From: Sulfobacillus sp.
GTDB lineage: Bacteria; Bacillota; Sulfobacillia; Sulfobacillales; Sulfobacillaceae
NCBI GenBank assembly: GCA_027309085.1
Contig: DAIDDL010000003.1
Location: forward strand, 1 to 51,633
DNA: 51,633 bases
Direction of reading: 5' to 3'
The position numbers and the translations under genes were made by a program. Every line of letters begins with the position of its first letter. Position 1 is the stretch's first letter. Under the pieces are notes generated by a model. It worked only from the letters and a program-made list of their open reading frames with translations, was not told the origin of the DNA and did no database searches. Shown here piece after piece: positions 8,325-15,530 of the stretch.

Positions 8325-9392
8325 TTACACGTTGAAGCGAAAATTGACCACGTCGCCGTCCTTCATCACATATTCTTTTCCTTCAAGCCGCACGTGTCCC
8401 TGTTCCTTCGCCTTGGCCATGCTGCCCCAATGGTCCAGATCACTAAAAGCGACCACTTCCGCACGGATGAACCCTCGCTCAATATCGGAATGAATCTTCC
8501 CTGCGGCAGCTTTCGCGGACGTATTTTGCGCGATCGTCCACGCTCTCACCTCGTCCTCACCGGCTGTCAGGAACGACAGCAGACCCAGTTTGCGGTAAAT
8601 CGCCTGGGCGACCCGGGCCAAGCCAGACTGCTCAATCCCCAAGTCCTGCATAAAGGCCGCCCGGTCTTCCGGCGCCAGTTCTTCCATTTCTTCTTCGAGA
8701 GCGGCTGCCATCAGCACCACCGGAACATCCTTGTCACGTGCAAGCGCGTTGATGGCGTCGCGGTCCGGATAATCTCCGGCTTGAAAAGTCTGGTCATCCA
8801 GGTTGATCACCCACACGGCCGGCTTCAGGGTGAGAAATTGGTAGCCCCGGATGAGCCGCAGCTCATCCTCCTGCAAATCCATCTGGTTCAGGCGCTGATC
8901 GTTCTCCAAAGCGTGGATGAGACGGTCAATCAGGTCCATCTCCTGCTTGAGTTCAGCCGTGACCTTCTTGCTGGTGCCAATGCGTGTCCGGCGCTTTTCG
9001 AGCAGGTCCAAGTCGGACAGGCCCAGTTCCAGTTCCATTTCCTCAATATCATTGAGCGGGCTGGCCGCTCCCAGGAGGTCCGAAGAATACCCCCGCACAA
9101 CCTGGACCAATGCATCCACCAGCCGGACATCGTTTAAGAACCGGTTTGGCCCGCCACTCTCCGTCCGGTTCAGTCCCGGGACATCGACGACTGTAATCTG
9201 CGCAGGTGTTACCTTGCGGGGATGATATAATTCCGTCAAGCGGTCCAGACGCCTGTCAGGCACAGGTGCCAGTCCCCTTCGGGACTCCGTCTTCCCTGAA
9301 CCAAAATCATTCGTTTCAGCTTTCAACCCTGTCAGTAAATTAAATACGGTGGTCTTTCCAGCAAGCGGCAATCCAATTAATCCCACGTCCAA
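8325..9392 (-). CDS. ychF: YchF/OLA1-type translation-associated GTPase/ATPase
   Basis: A 355-aa Obg-superfamily protein with P-loop GLPLAGKTTVFNLLTG (near residues 6-20), VVDVPGL (G3), a long coiled-coil insertion, NLDD in place of NKxD (as in ATP-binding YchF proteins), and a C-terminal TGS-like domain ending EGKEYVMKDGDVVNFRFNV. The frame is open back to 9440, but those codons fall in a terminator hairpin. The TTG at 9392, just before DVGLIGLPL, is the likely start. It binds ribosomes and nucleotides in the cytoplasm. Confidence 0.9.
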   Translation of the reverse strand: MDVGLIGLPLAGKTTVFNLLTGLKAETNDFGSGKTESRRGLAPVPDRRLDRLTELYHPRKVTPAQITVVDVPGLNRTESGGPNRFLNDVRLVDALVQVVRGYSSDLLGAASPLNDIEEMELELGLSDLDLLEKRRTRIGTSKKVTAELKQEMDLIDRLIHALENDQRLNQMDLQEDELRLIRGYQFLTLKPAVWVINLDDQTFQAGDYPDRDAINALARDKDVPVVLMAAALEEEMEELAPEDRAAFMQDLGIEQSGLARVAQAIYRKLGLLSFLTAGEDEVRAWTIAQNTSAKAAAGKIHSDIERGFIRAEVVAFSDLDHWGSMAKAKEQGHVRLEGKEYVMKDGDVVNFRFNV

Positions 9393-9438
9393 ATCCGGTC
9401 CCCCATTTCTTTTCCGATTATACTCAATGGGAAGAAAC

Positions 9439-9477
9439 AAAGAAACCTAAAGCTTACTAACGGCTTTAGGTTTCTTT
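9439..9477 (-). terminator. Perfect 15-bp hairpin terminator between the small charged gene and ychF
   Basis: Arms aaagaaacctaaagc (9439-9453) and gctttaggtttcttt (9463-9477) form a perfect 15-bp stem with a 9-nt loop. On the minus strand the stem is followed by GTTTCTTCCC after a T-rich arm, typical of an intrinsic terminator for the gene at 9492-9662. Confidence 0.75.
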
Positions 9478-9491
9478 GCCTCTTCCCTCGC

Positions 9492-9662
9492 TCAGGAAGG
9501 GGTGTCATCCCCCTCGGGTGCTGTGTCCGACTCCTGCGGCGGGCGGCTGCCTTTGGCCCGGTAATCCGCAGCGCTTAAATCGATCCCCAACTCGCGCGCC
9601 ACTTCCTGCTCGAACCGCTCGCGGTTGAAGTCTCTGACCGACTTGTCTTTTTTGTCTTCCAT
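9492..9662 (-). CDS. Small charged protein, 56 aa, possibly SASP-like
   Basis: A short gene with an excellent ribosome binding site (AGGAGGGGCAGC before ATG 9662). The protein begins MEDKKDKSVRDFNRERFEQE and continues VARELGIDLSAADYRAKGSR, ending in an acidic tail. The helix FEQEVARELGI resembles the N-terminal helix of alpha/beta-type small acid-soluble spore proteins, whose EIA.E.G segment is the spore protease site. The glycine-rich second half of that family is absent. It is followed by a strong terminator, which supports a real transcription unit. The function is unproven. Confidence 0.6.
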   Translation of the reverse strand: MEDKKDKSVRDFNRERFEQEVARELGIDLSAADYRAKGSRPPQESDTAPEGDDTPS

Positions 9663-9759
9663 GCTGCCCCTCCTTGTGAAGACCCTTTTTCCCCGCCTTT
9701 ATAGCCTGTCCGGGGTGAACGGTCTTCATGCGCCGGGGCATAGCACAATAGTAAGATGG

Positions 9760-10200
9760 CTAATGCGTCAGGGTCTCCGCCAACACGCCATTGATAAAAA
9801 TTTTGGCCTCAATACGCGAAGCTTTTACCAGCATTTGTGAGACACTGCAGTATTTTTCCTGGCTAAGATGGACGGCCCGGGAAATTTTGTCCTGAATATC
9901 CTGGTCCGTCTCAAAACGGTAATTCATGACGATCGTCGTGTAGACCTTGGGATGGTCCGGGGCACGCTCTCCGTCAATATCCATGGAGAAGCTCTTCACC
10001 GCCGCCCGCATCTTGTGCAAAATAGACATCACATCAATGCCCGTGCAACCCCCGAGAGAAATCAACGTCAGGTCCATGGGCCGCACCCCGGAATTCTGGC
10101 CGCCTACGTCAGGAGCCGCATCCATGACCACCGAATGCCCGGTGGGCGCGGTACCGACAAACTGCATGCCCCCCGTATATTTAACCTCAACATGTGCCAT
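9760..10200 (-). CDS. OsmC/Ohr-family thiol peroxidase-like protein
   Basis: A 146-aa OsmC-fold protein. The two redox cysteines are in LGGCTGIDVMSILHKM (about residue 53) and EKYCSVSQML (about residue 118), the usual spacing for hydroperoxide-reducing OsmC/Ohr/YhfA proteins. The N-terminal GGMQFVGTAPTGHSVVMDAAPDVGG is also family-typical. It starts at ATG and is 15 bp downstream of the Cas4-like gene. It probably detoxifies organic hydroperoxides in the cytoplasm. Confidence 0.9.
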   Translation of the reverse strand: MAHVEVKYTGGMQFVGTAPTGHSVVMDAAPDVGGQNSGVRPMDLTLISLGGCTGIDVMSILHKMRAAVKSFSMDIDGERAPDHPKVYTTIVMNYRFETDQDIQDKISRAVHLSQEKYCSVSQMLVKASRIEAKIFINGVLAETLTH

Positions 10201-10215
10201 GTAGCGTAATTCCCC

Positions 10216-10929
10216 CTATTGAATGCCTTCCCGGCGCCACACCGCCGGGTCGTTTTGCCAGGTAATGTCTGGAGCCTGCGGAACGGGTTCCCACAATGGG
10301 TGGGCCGCAATAGCTGCCTCCCGGTCGCTCTCCGATTTGAAACAGCGCTGCCAGCGGTCACAATGCCGGCATTTCACACTGACTTCGCGCAGCGGCAGCG
10401 CTTTCTTCTCCTGGTACTCCTGTGCGGCCGCTATTCTTTGCACCAGCCACTCGGTCCACGAGGGATCCGGGGTCTGCGGCCACGTCAGCCGCTCCCCCGT
10501 ACCCCGGTTCTCCACAACGAGCCAGCCGCCGTAATATCCGCCGATATTCACATACAGGGCAAGCTGAGCCCAATGGTCGAAGACAGGACCTGTCATCCGC
10601 ATGGCAGAAAATTTCTCGTCGCGCATTGTCTTATACTCCACGGCAATGCAATGCTCGTGCTCCCGGACCACCGCGTCAATGCGCCCGGAAATTCGGAGTT
10701 CAGAATTTTTTAGAGGAACCTCCAGGCCCACAACATCGCAGGAGGTTGCCAGGCTCTGCTGAAACTGCTTGTGCAGCGATGCCCCTTCGTGCATGGCGGT
10801 GAGCGTGTCGTCAGACAGCTGGCGGCCAAAACCCAGCAGATCCATCACACTGTAGCGCAGGCACCGCCCAGAGAGAGACGGGGCAAACGTCTTCGGCTTC
10901 TTGGGTCTCTTGGGCTTCTTTTCCTCCAT
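10216..10929 (-). CDS. Cas4/RecB-like PD-(D/E)XK nuclease with Fe-S cluster cysteines
   Basis: A 237-aa protein with Cas4 (Dna2/AddB-like) architecture. A first cysteine lies in LSGRCLRY (about residue 23). The nuclease core follows: HEGASLHKQF, GRIDAVV and AVEYKT, i.e. the H...D...E-x-K motif. A C-terminal CRHCDRWQRC supplies the remaining three cysteines of a 4Fe-4S site. The N-terminus is a lysine/proline-rich tail. No CRISPR array or cas1/cas2 is present, so a CRISPR role is unlikely; DNA repair or end processing is more plausible. It is cotranscribed with the OsmC and UPF0173 genes (gaps of 9-15 bp). Confidence 0.85.
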   Translation of the reverse strand: MEEKKPKRPKKPKTFAPSLSGRCLRYSVMDLLGFGRQLSDDTLTAMHEGASLHKQFQQSLATSCDVVGLEVPLKNSELRISGRIDAVVREHEHCIAVEYKTMRDEKFSAMRMTGPVFDHWAQLALYVNIGGYYGGWLVVENRGTGERLTWPQTPDPSWTEWLVQRIAAAQEYQEKKALPLREVSVKCRHCDRWQRCFKSESDREAAIAAHPLWEPVPQAPDITWQNDPAVWRREGIQ

Positions 10930-10938
10930 GCGGACCTC

Positions 10939-11646
10939 CTATTGAACGGCTTGTCCCGGTTCCATGACTTTGACCTCATACTCGCTTCCGGCCAACAGGT
11001 CTGCCAGCGCCTCCGGCCGCCCCGTCAGAGCATCAAACGTGCCGTAGTGCATGGGAACCACGGTCTTGGCGCCCAAGAGCCGCACAGCGTACGCCGCCTC
11101 TTTGGGAGCCATCGTAAAATGCCCCCCAATGGGAAGCAGAGCGACATCCGGCTGATAGAGTGTTTTGATCAGCGCCATATCTCCAAACACGTTGGTATCC
11201 CCTGCATGGTAGAGCGTGAGTCCATTCTCCAGTGTCACCACGAACCCAGCCGCTTCTCCCCCGTAGATAATGCCGTGTTCGGTGCTGATCCCGGAGCTGT
11301 GGTCTGCGTAAACCATCGTGATCTTGATGTCTCCGAATTCCACCGTGCCACCCTTGTTCATGCCAACCGCGTTCGCCACACCCTTAGACCCCAGATAAGT
11401 CGCCAGTTCAAAATTACAGAGAACAGCGGCCCCCGTTTTCTTCGCCAATGACTCGGCGCTGCCCATATGGTCAAAGTGGCCATGGGTCAATAAGATGTAA
11501 TCCGCCTTATCCCACCCGTAAAATTCCGGCGGACATTTCGGGTTCCCTTCAAGCCAGGGATCGATCACAAGATATTTTCCTCCGGGTGATTTAAGCAAAA
11601 ACGAAGCGTGTCCCAGCCATGTCAGTTCAGCGCCATCCAGTCCCAT
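10939..11646 (-). CDS. UPF0173-type metal-dependent hydrolase
   Basis: A 235-aa metallo-beta-lactamase-fold protein of the UPF0173/YtkL family. The metal site is LTHGHFDHMGSA (near residue 53), with the later ligands YHAGDTNVFGDM and VVPMHYGTFD. The N-terminal LTWLGHASFLL is characteristic. The substrate is unknown. It starts at ATG and is separated from the HAD gene by only 2 bp. Confidence 0.93.
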   Translation of the reverse strand: MGLDGAELTWLGHASFLLKSPGGKYLVIDPWLEGNPKCPPEFYGWDKADYILLTHGHFDHMGSAESLAKKTGAAVLCNFELATYLGSKGVANAVGMNKGGTVEFGDIKITMVYADHSSGISTEHGIIYGGEAAGFVVTLENGLTLYHAGDTNVFGDMALIKTLYQPDVALLPIGGHFTMAPKEAAYAVRLLGAKTVVPMHYGTFDALTGRPEALADLLAGSEYEVKVMEPGQAVQ

Positions 11647-11648
11647 GC

Positions 11649-12317
11649 CTATCCCTCATTTCTCCTATTATTGTTTTCCCACCAAGCATAAAGTTCCGGC
11701 CAGCTGCGCACAAGATGGTCTGCGCCCGCCTCCTCAAGCTCGCGGGATGTAAACGTATTATAGCAAAATCCGATAGCTTGGCAGCCAGCAGATTTGGCAG
11801 CGCGCATGTCGTAGGGGCTGTCCCCAATGTACCAGCTGGACTCCGGCTGTGCCTGCAATTCCTTAAGAGCCAGAAGCAGAGGGTCTGGATCCGGCTTGTG
11901 GCGGCTGGTGCTGTCATGATGGACAACGGTCGCGAACAGCGGCCACAAATCATAGCGCCGGAGTCCCCTCTCCGTCATATCCAGCCGCTTGGAGGTCACG
12001 AGCCCCATCGGCACCCCCCTCTGCTGCCAGCGGTGCAAAGCCTCATCAGCGCCGGCGATCAGGGAGATCATCTGGTCATGGTGCGCATGGTTGTGTGCAC
12101 GGTAAAGAGCGACCAGCCGGTCCACATCTGCCGCCGCCAGCTCGGGGCGCATAATGCGGAACTGGTCGTCGAGCGAGCGCCCGAAGTACTTCATGACCTC
12201 CTCACGGCTCACCGTTTCCTGCAATCCCTCGGCAAATGTGTACAAAAAGCTGGCAATAATCAACTCGGTTGTGTCGAGGATCGTGCCGTCGAGATCAAAA
12301 AGCAGGACGGGTGTCAC
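11649..12317 (-). CDS. HAD-superfamily phosphatase (PpaX/Gph-like)
   Basis: A 222-aa HAD hydrolase with motif I FDLDGTILDTTE (nucleophile Asp), a helical cap, motif II LVTSK, a lysine in SRHKPDPDPLLLAL, and motif IV YIGDSPYDMRAAKSAG. Length and cap match pyrophosphatase PpaX or phosphoglycolate phosphatase, which sequence alone cannot separate. It starts at GTG overlapping the stop of the dehydrogenase gene by 4 bp, so the two are translationally coupled. Confidence 0.85.
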   Translation of the reverse strand: MTPVLLFDLDGTILDTTELIIASFLYTFAEGLQETVSREEVMKYFGRSLDDQFRIMRPELAAADVDRLVALYRAHNHAHHDQMISLIAGADEALHRWQQRGVPMGLVTSKRLDMTERGLRRYDLWPLFATVVHHDSTSRHKPDPDPLLLALKELQAQPESSWYIGDSPYDMRAAKSAGCQAIGFCYNTFTSRELEEAGADHLVRSWPELYAWWENNNRRNEG

Positions 12318-13195
12318 AATTTCGCGCCTTTCTGAGCATCCCAGCGCTGAACGTAGCTGGCCTCATCCTGATCATGAAACCCGGAGCGGTCATGGGCCTC
12401 ATACAAAGGCAGCGCGCAGGCGGCCAAATCCGCTGGGTAACCCTCGGTCTCAGCCATGGCGACCGCCAGCCGCAAGTCCTTGAGGCGATTCGCCACTGAA
12501 AATCCCGGGGCAAAGTTGGCATGCGTATAACGGTCCAGCACCTTGCTCAGTTCAAAAGACTGGGCCGAGCCAAAGTTCATCACCGCAGCCATGTCGTCCA
12601 CTGCCAGCCCCTGATGCAGGCCAAATTGCAACCCTTCAGCCGCCGCCATCAAATTCAATGCCGATACCATGTTAGAAATCAACTTCAGCGTTTGGCCTTG
12701 CCCCACGCCTCCCACGTGCAAAATCCGCTGGCCCATCTGCTGCAGGACAGGCCGCACGCGGTCAAAGTCCTGGCCGTCAGCCCCGACCATAATCGTCAGG
12801 GTGCCTTTCTCCGCCCCGATGTCCCCTCCTGTTACAGGAGCGTCGGCCCAGGCCGCACCCCGGTCTCGGGCTTTCGCAGCTAGATCACGGGTCACACTGG
12901 CGGATACCGTCGAATGATCCACAATCAGAGTGCCTTTGCCGACACCCTTGAGCAATCCTCTGTCTCCTTCAACAACGGCCCGCAGCGCGTCGTCATCCGA
13001 AACCATGGTAAGCACAATGGTGCTGGCCCTGGCCAGTTCTTCGGGACTGTCGCACCAGACCGCGCCCAAAGCTGTTAAGGCCTCGCCCCGGGCCTTGGTG
13101 CGGTTGTATATGTTGATGGGCTGGTGGCGCAAGAGATTGGCCGCCATCCGCTGACCCATAATTCCGAGGCCCACAAAACCTATGCGTTCTTCCAT
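12314..13195 (-). CDS. NAD(P)-dependent beta-hydroxyacid dehydrogenase (HIBADH family)
   Basis: A 293-aa dehydrogenase with Rossmann motif GFVGLGIMGQRMAANL, the substrate-binding APVTGGDIGAEKGTL, and the catalytic-lysine helix GQTLKLISNM. It may act on 3-hydroxyisobutyrate, tartronate semialdehyde or a related acid; sequence does not decide. It is first in the clear leftward run (dehydrogenase, HAD, UPF0173, nuclease, OsmC), with a possible small gene 76 bp upstream. Confidence 0.88.
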   Translation of the reverse strand: MEERIGFVGLGIMGQRMAANLLRHQPINIYNRTKARGEALTALGAVWCDSPEELARASTIVLTMVSDDDALRAVVEGDRGLLKGVGKGTLIVDHSTVSASVTRDLAAKARDRGAAWADAPVTGGDIGAEKGTLTIMVGADGQDFDRVRPVLQQMGQRILHVGGVGQGQTLKLISNMVSALNLMAAAEGLQFGLHQGLAVDDMAAVMNFGSAQSFELSKVLDRYTHANFAPGFSVANRLKDLRLAVAMAETEGYPADLAACALPLYEAHDRSGFHDQDEASYVQRWDAQKGAKL

Positions 13196-13271
13196 GCAAA
13201 TCTCTCCCCCACTGTTAAGGTACCCCCATGGCTCTTTGCAGAAGCCGAGCGTCTTTCAAGACCCTGATACT

Positions 13272-13616
13272 TCATGATATCCTAAAGGCAGGCAAAAACA
13301 AACGCGTAATACCGACCAACAGCGGCGGCAGCCCCTCCCGGGCATGTGGCTTCCAGCCTGCCGAATAGTTTTCCGTAGTAAGACCAGAAAAATCTCGGCC
13401 AGACAAGCCGTTCAGGTCAATTTCCATCCCATGGACCGTGGATTGAACTAGAGTCCATTCCTGACAAAAACTCTGGGCCGGTTCATTTGCTTGCCCCCAC
13501 AGGCCCTCCCCCGCACCTTTTCCGTGTGATTCGCCGAGCGACCGCAGCTTGCTGCAAACATCTTCCAAAGTCGCTGCATTATGGCAATAGAGCAGGCCCA
13601 GACTGATAAGCCCCAA
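13272..13616 (-). CDS. Possible small exported hypothetical protein
   Basis: A leftward frame of 114 aa from TTG 13616, with a hydrophobic N-terminus (GLISLGLLYCHNAATLEDV) and a reasonable, non-repetitive composition. Codon choice looks coding rather than like an antisense shadow, and no other gene covers this interval. No convincing ribosome binding site was found, and the start lies close to the rightward promoter-like TATAAT at 13647. No family was recognised; a weak resemblance in layout to YwmB-like secreted proteins is not enough to name it. Confidence 0.35.
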   Translation of the reverse strand: MGLISLGLLYCHNAATLEDVCSKLRSLGESHGKGAGEGLWGQANEPAQSFCQEWTLVQSTVHGMEIDLNGLSGRDFSGLTTENYSAGWKPHAREGLPPLLVGITRLFLPAFRIS

Positions 13617-13646
13617 CGCATATCGTCCGTTTCGGACTACTTGCGC

Positions 13647-13652
13647 TATAAT
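13647..13652 (+). promoter_or_regulatory. -10-like TATAAT upstream of the copper/FixH-like operon
   Basis: A perfect TATAAT lies about 45 bp before the GTG start at 13698, preceded by TTGCGC directly adjacent. No good -35 is seen at 17 bp spacing. It is the best promoter candidate for the four-gene rightward operon. Confidence 0.4.
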
Positions 13653-13697
13653 AGCGGAAGAAATAAAACGGCTGGGGGCCTGAAGGAGATGGTGCCG

Positions 13698-14141
13698 GTG
13701 AACCACATCAGAGACAACCGCACAGCGCAGAAACTGGCGTCCATTCTCGGACTGGCGATCCTAGCGTTGTCGGCGGCAGGATGCGGGCAGGCGTCTGCGG
13801 CATCCCCACGAGGCTCCGCCACCGTGAAAATCAGCTCCCCGGGGATGACCACCACGGTCACCTACCGGCCTAATCCCGTGGTGGCTCTGAAACCTTTTCA
13901 TGTCACTGTATCGCTGCTGTCGGCAAATGGGAAGCCTGTAAGCAATGCCCACATCGTCATGCACCTCCAGATGACTGCCATGGATATGCCCGAGCAGACC
14001 TTCGCGCTGCAAAGCGCAGGCGGCGGGCGCTACCGCGGTCACAATATTTTTCTCATGGCAGGCACCTGGGATATGATTGCCCAGATCGATGTCGCGGGGC
14101 ATAAGACAAAGGAGACAGTTGCCGTCAATGTCAGCGATTAA
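13698..14141 (+). CDS. YtkA/FixH-like lipoprotein
   Basis: A 147-aa exported lipoprotein. A basic N-terminus and hydrophobic segment end in lipobox LSAAGC, followed by a YtkA/FixH-like beta domain (VTVSLLSANGKPVSNAHIVMHLQMTAMDMPEQ; the MTAMDM stretch resembles the metal-handling motif of this family). GTG 13698 is chosen because AAGGAG (13683-13688) is 9 nt upstream, while ATG 13689 abuts the ribosome binding site. It is first in an operon with a SafE-like protein and a FixI-like copper ATPase, which points to copper delivery or oxidase maturation at the outer face of the membrane. Confidence 0.8.
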   Translation: MNHIRDNRTAQKLASILGLAILALSAAGCGQASAASPRGSATVKISSPGMTTTVTYRPNPVVALKPFHVTVSLLSANGKPVSNAHIVMHLQMTAMDMPEQTFALQSAGGGRYRGHNIFLMAGTWDMIAQIDVAGHKTKETVAVNVSD

Positions 14142-14709
14142 GCGGCCTCTTCAGAATGCTTCCACCACCCATGCAGCGTTGCCGGATATCCGGAACAGAG
14201 TGTGGCGGTATATTGCCATCGTGATTTCTTTTTTAGGTTATGCAGCGGCCGTGTCGTATCACATCCAGCACCTCAGTTACCTAGCCGACCGCCACGGATG
14301 CGTGGATAATCACACGCTGCAATATACAGCCATTCTCGTCGCGGGCCTCTTGGGCGGGTTGGCCCTCGGACCTTGGGTGCTCAGGTGGTCGAGCAGCGCT
14401 ATCAAAGCGCTGATGCCGGATGCGTCAGACGAAATGCGAATGCGCAGAATAAAGGCCGTGTCGGTGGCTTTAATCCTGCTGGGAATGGCGGTGGATTTTC
14501 TGTGGATCATTCCTTCCCTGAATGTTTTCATCGACACCCATGTTCCGCTTTTGGTCGAAGTCGACCTTCTGCTCTATCTGATGGGGGTCATCGCTGGCGC
14601 CTCGTGGTACATTATTTTAGACCGGCAGGCTTGGCTGGGACTCTTGGTCACGCCCGCCATGGCCTTGATGATCATCGGCAGCGTGCTGGCAGGCCACGGG
14701 TGGTGCTAA
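14128..14709 (+). CDS. Unknown polytopic membrane protein in the copper/FixI cluster
   Basis: A 193-aa protein with about five hydrophobic segments: YIAIVISFLGYAAAVSYHI, YTAILVAGLLGGLALGPWV, AVSVALILLGMAVDFLWII, LLVEVDLLLYLMGVIAGAS, and LGLLVTPAMALMIIGSVLAG. The start ATG 14128 overlaps the end of the upstream gene by 14 bp, suggesting coupling. A histidine pair (YHIQHLSYLADRHGC) lies between the first two helices and could bind metal; this is inference. No family recognised. Confidence 0.7.
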   Translation: MSAIKRPLQNASTTHAALPDIRNRVWRYIAIVISFLGYAAAVSYHIQHLSYLADRHGCVDNHTLQYTAILVAGLLGGLALGPWVLRWSSSAIKALMPDASDEMRMRRIKAVSVALILLGMAVDFLWIIPSLNVFIDTHVPLLVEVDLLLYLMGVIAGASWYIILDRQAWLGLLVTPAMALMIIGSVLAGHGWC

Positions 14710-14798
14710 CAGATGCGCAGCAATTTTTTAACGGCCGTCAAGGTTCCGCGGCCGTCGTGAGCCAATCAACTTTATTCTAAAGAGACAGGAGCCAGTTC

Positions 14799-15530
14799 AT
14801 GAGCAGCACATTACTCGTATGGGCACTGGGTGTGGGTCTTCTCCAAGGCTTCCTTCACTGCACAGGTATGTGCGGTCCGTTTGTTCTGGCGTTCAGCATG
14901 TCTTTCCGCTCCAAGGACAGCACGGCCCGCCATCCTGGGCGGCAAGTGGTGGCAAGCCACATCGCACACAACCTGGGCCGCATCTTGTCCTTCACCATCA
15001 TGGGAGCCGTCTTTGGGGCGCTGGGCCATTTCGTCAACACTGCCGCTCACGCGACAGGTCTCGAAGCCGCCGCAGGCATCATCGGCGGGGGCATGATGAT
15101 CCTGTGGGCTGTCGACGAAGCCCGCAGCGGCCATGGCGGGGGGTTTATGGAGCGGTGGTCATTGCTCCAATGGAAACCCGTCCAAAAGGTGTTCCGCAAA
15201 CTCATGAGCGTCCGTACCCCGCGCGCCGCCTTTTTCGCGGGGATCATTCTGGGATTTCACCCCTGCGGCCTGATTTTTGCCATGCTGCTGTCGGCAACCG
15301 CCACCGGTTCGGCATGGGCGGGCGCCGTCACGATGCTGGCCTTTGGCATTGGCACCAGCCCGGCGCTCCTGAGCGTCGCGGCAGCTGGGTGGTATGGCAG
15401 CAAGCGCCTGCGCGGGCGCAAATTCACCTACATTGCCGCCGCGCTGATTGCCTTCAGCGGCATTCTCTTCTTGTTGCGGGGCATGGCGGTTAACGGGTGG
15501 ATTCCGGAGGTGAACCCATGGCTGTTCTAA
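14799..15530 (+). CDS. SafE/TauE-like membrane protein (CcoH/UreH-type, cytochrome oxidase maturation)
   Basis: A 243-aa polytopic protein of the DsbD/UreH-like transmembrane group. Diagnostic motifs are GFLHCTGMCGPFVLAFS at the N-terminus and AGIILGFHPCGLIFAMLL after the central loop, the paired cysteine motifs found in proteins encoded beside fixI/ccoI and copA. About six membrane helices are visible. Its stop overlaps the ATPase start by 13 bp. A role in electron or copper handling for oxidase assembly is inferred from context. Confidence 0.85.
   Translation: MSSTLLVWALGVGLLQGFLHCTGMCGPFVLAFSMSFRSKDSTARHPGRQVVASHIAHNLGRILSFTIMGAVFGALGHFVNTAAHATGLEAAAGIIGGGMMILWAVDEARSGHGGGFMERWSLLQWKPVQKVFRKLMSVRTPRAAFFAGIILGFHPCGLIFAMLLSATATGSAWAGAVTMLAFGIGTSPALLSVAAAGWYGSKRLRGRKFTYIAAALIAFSGILFLLRGMAVNGWIPEVNPWLF

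Noticed and set aside
8223-9137. 304-codon plus-strand frame
   Set aside because: Antisense of ychF and hemL, both with unmistakable motifs.
10216-10929. Possible CRISPR locus suggested by the Cas4-like gene
   Set aside because: No repeat-spacer array and no other cas gene found in the window.
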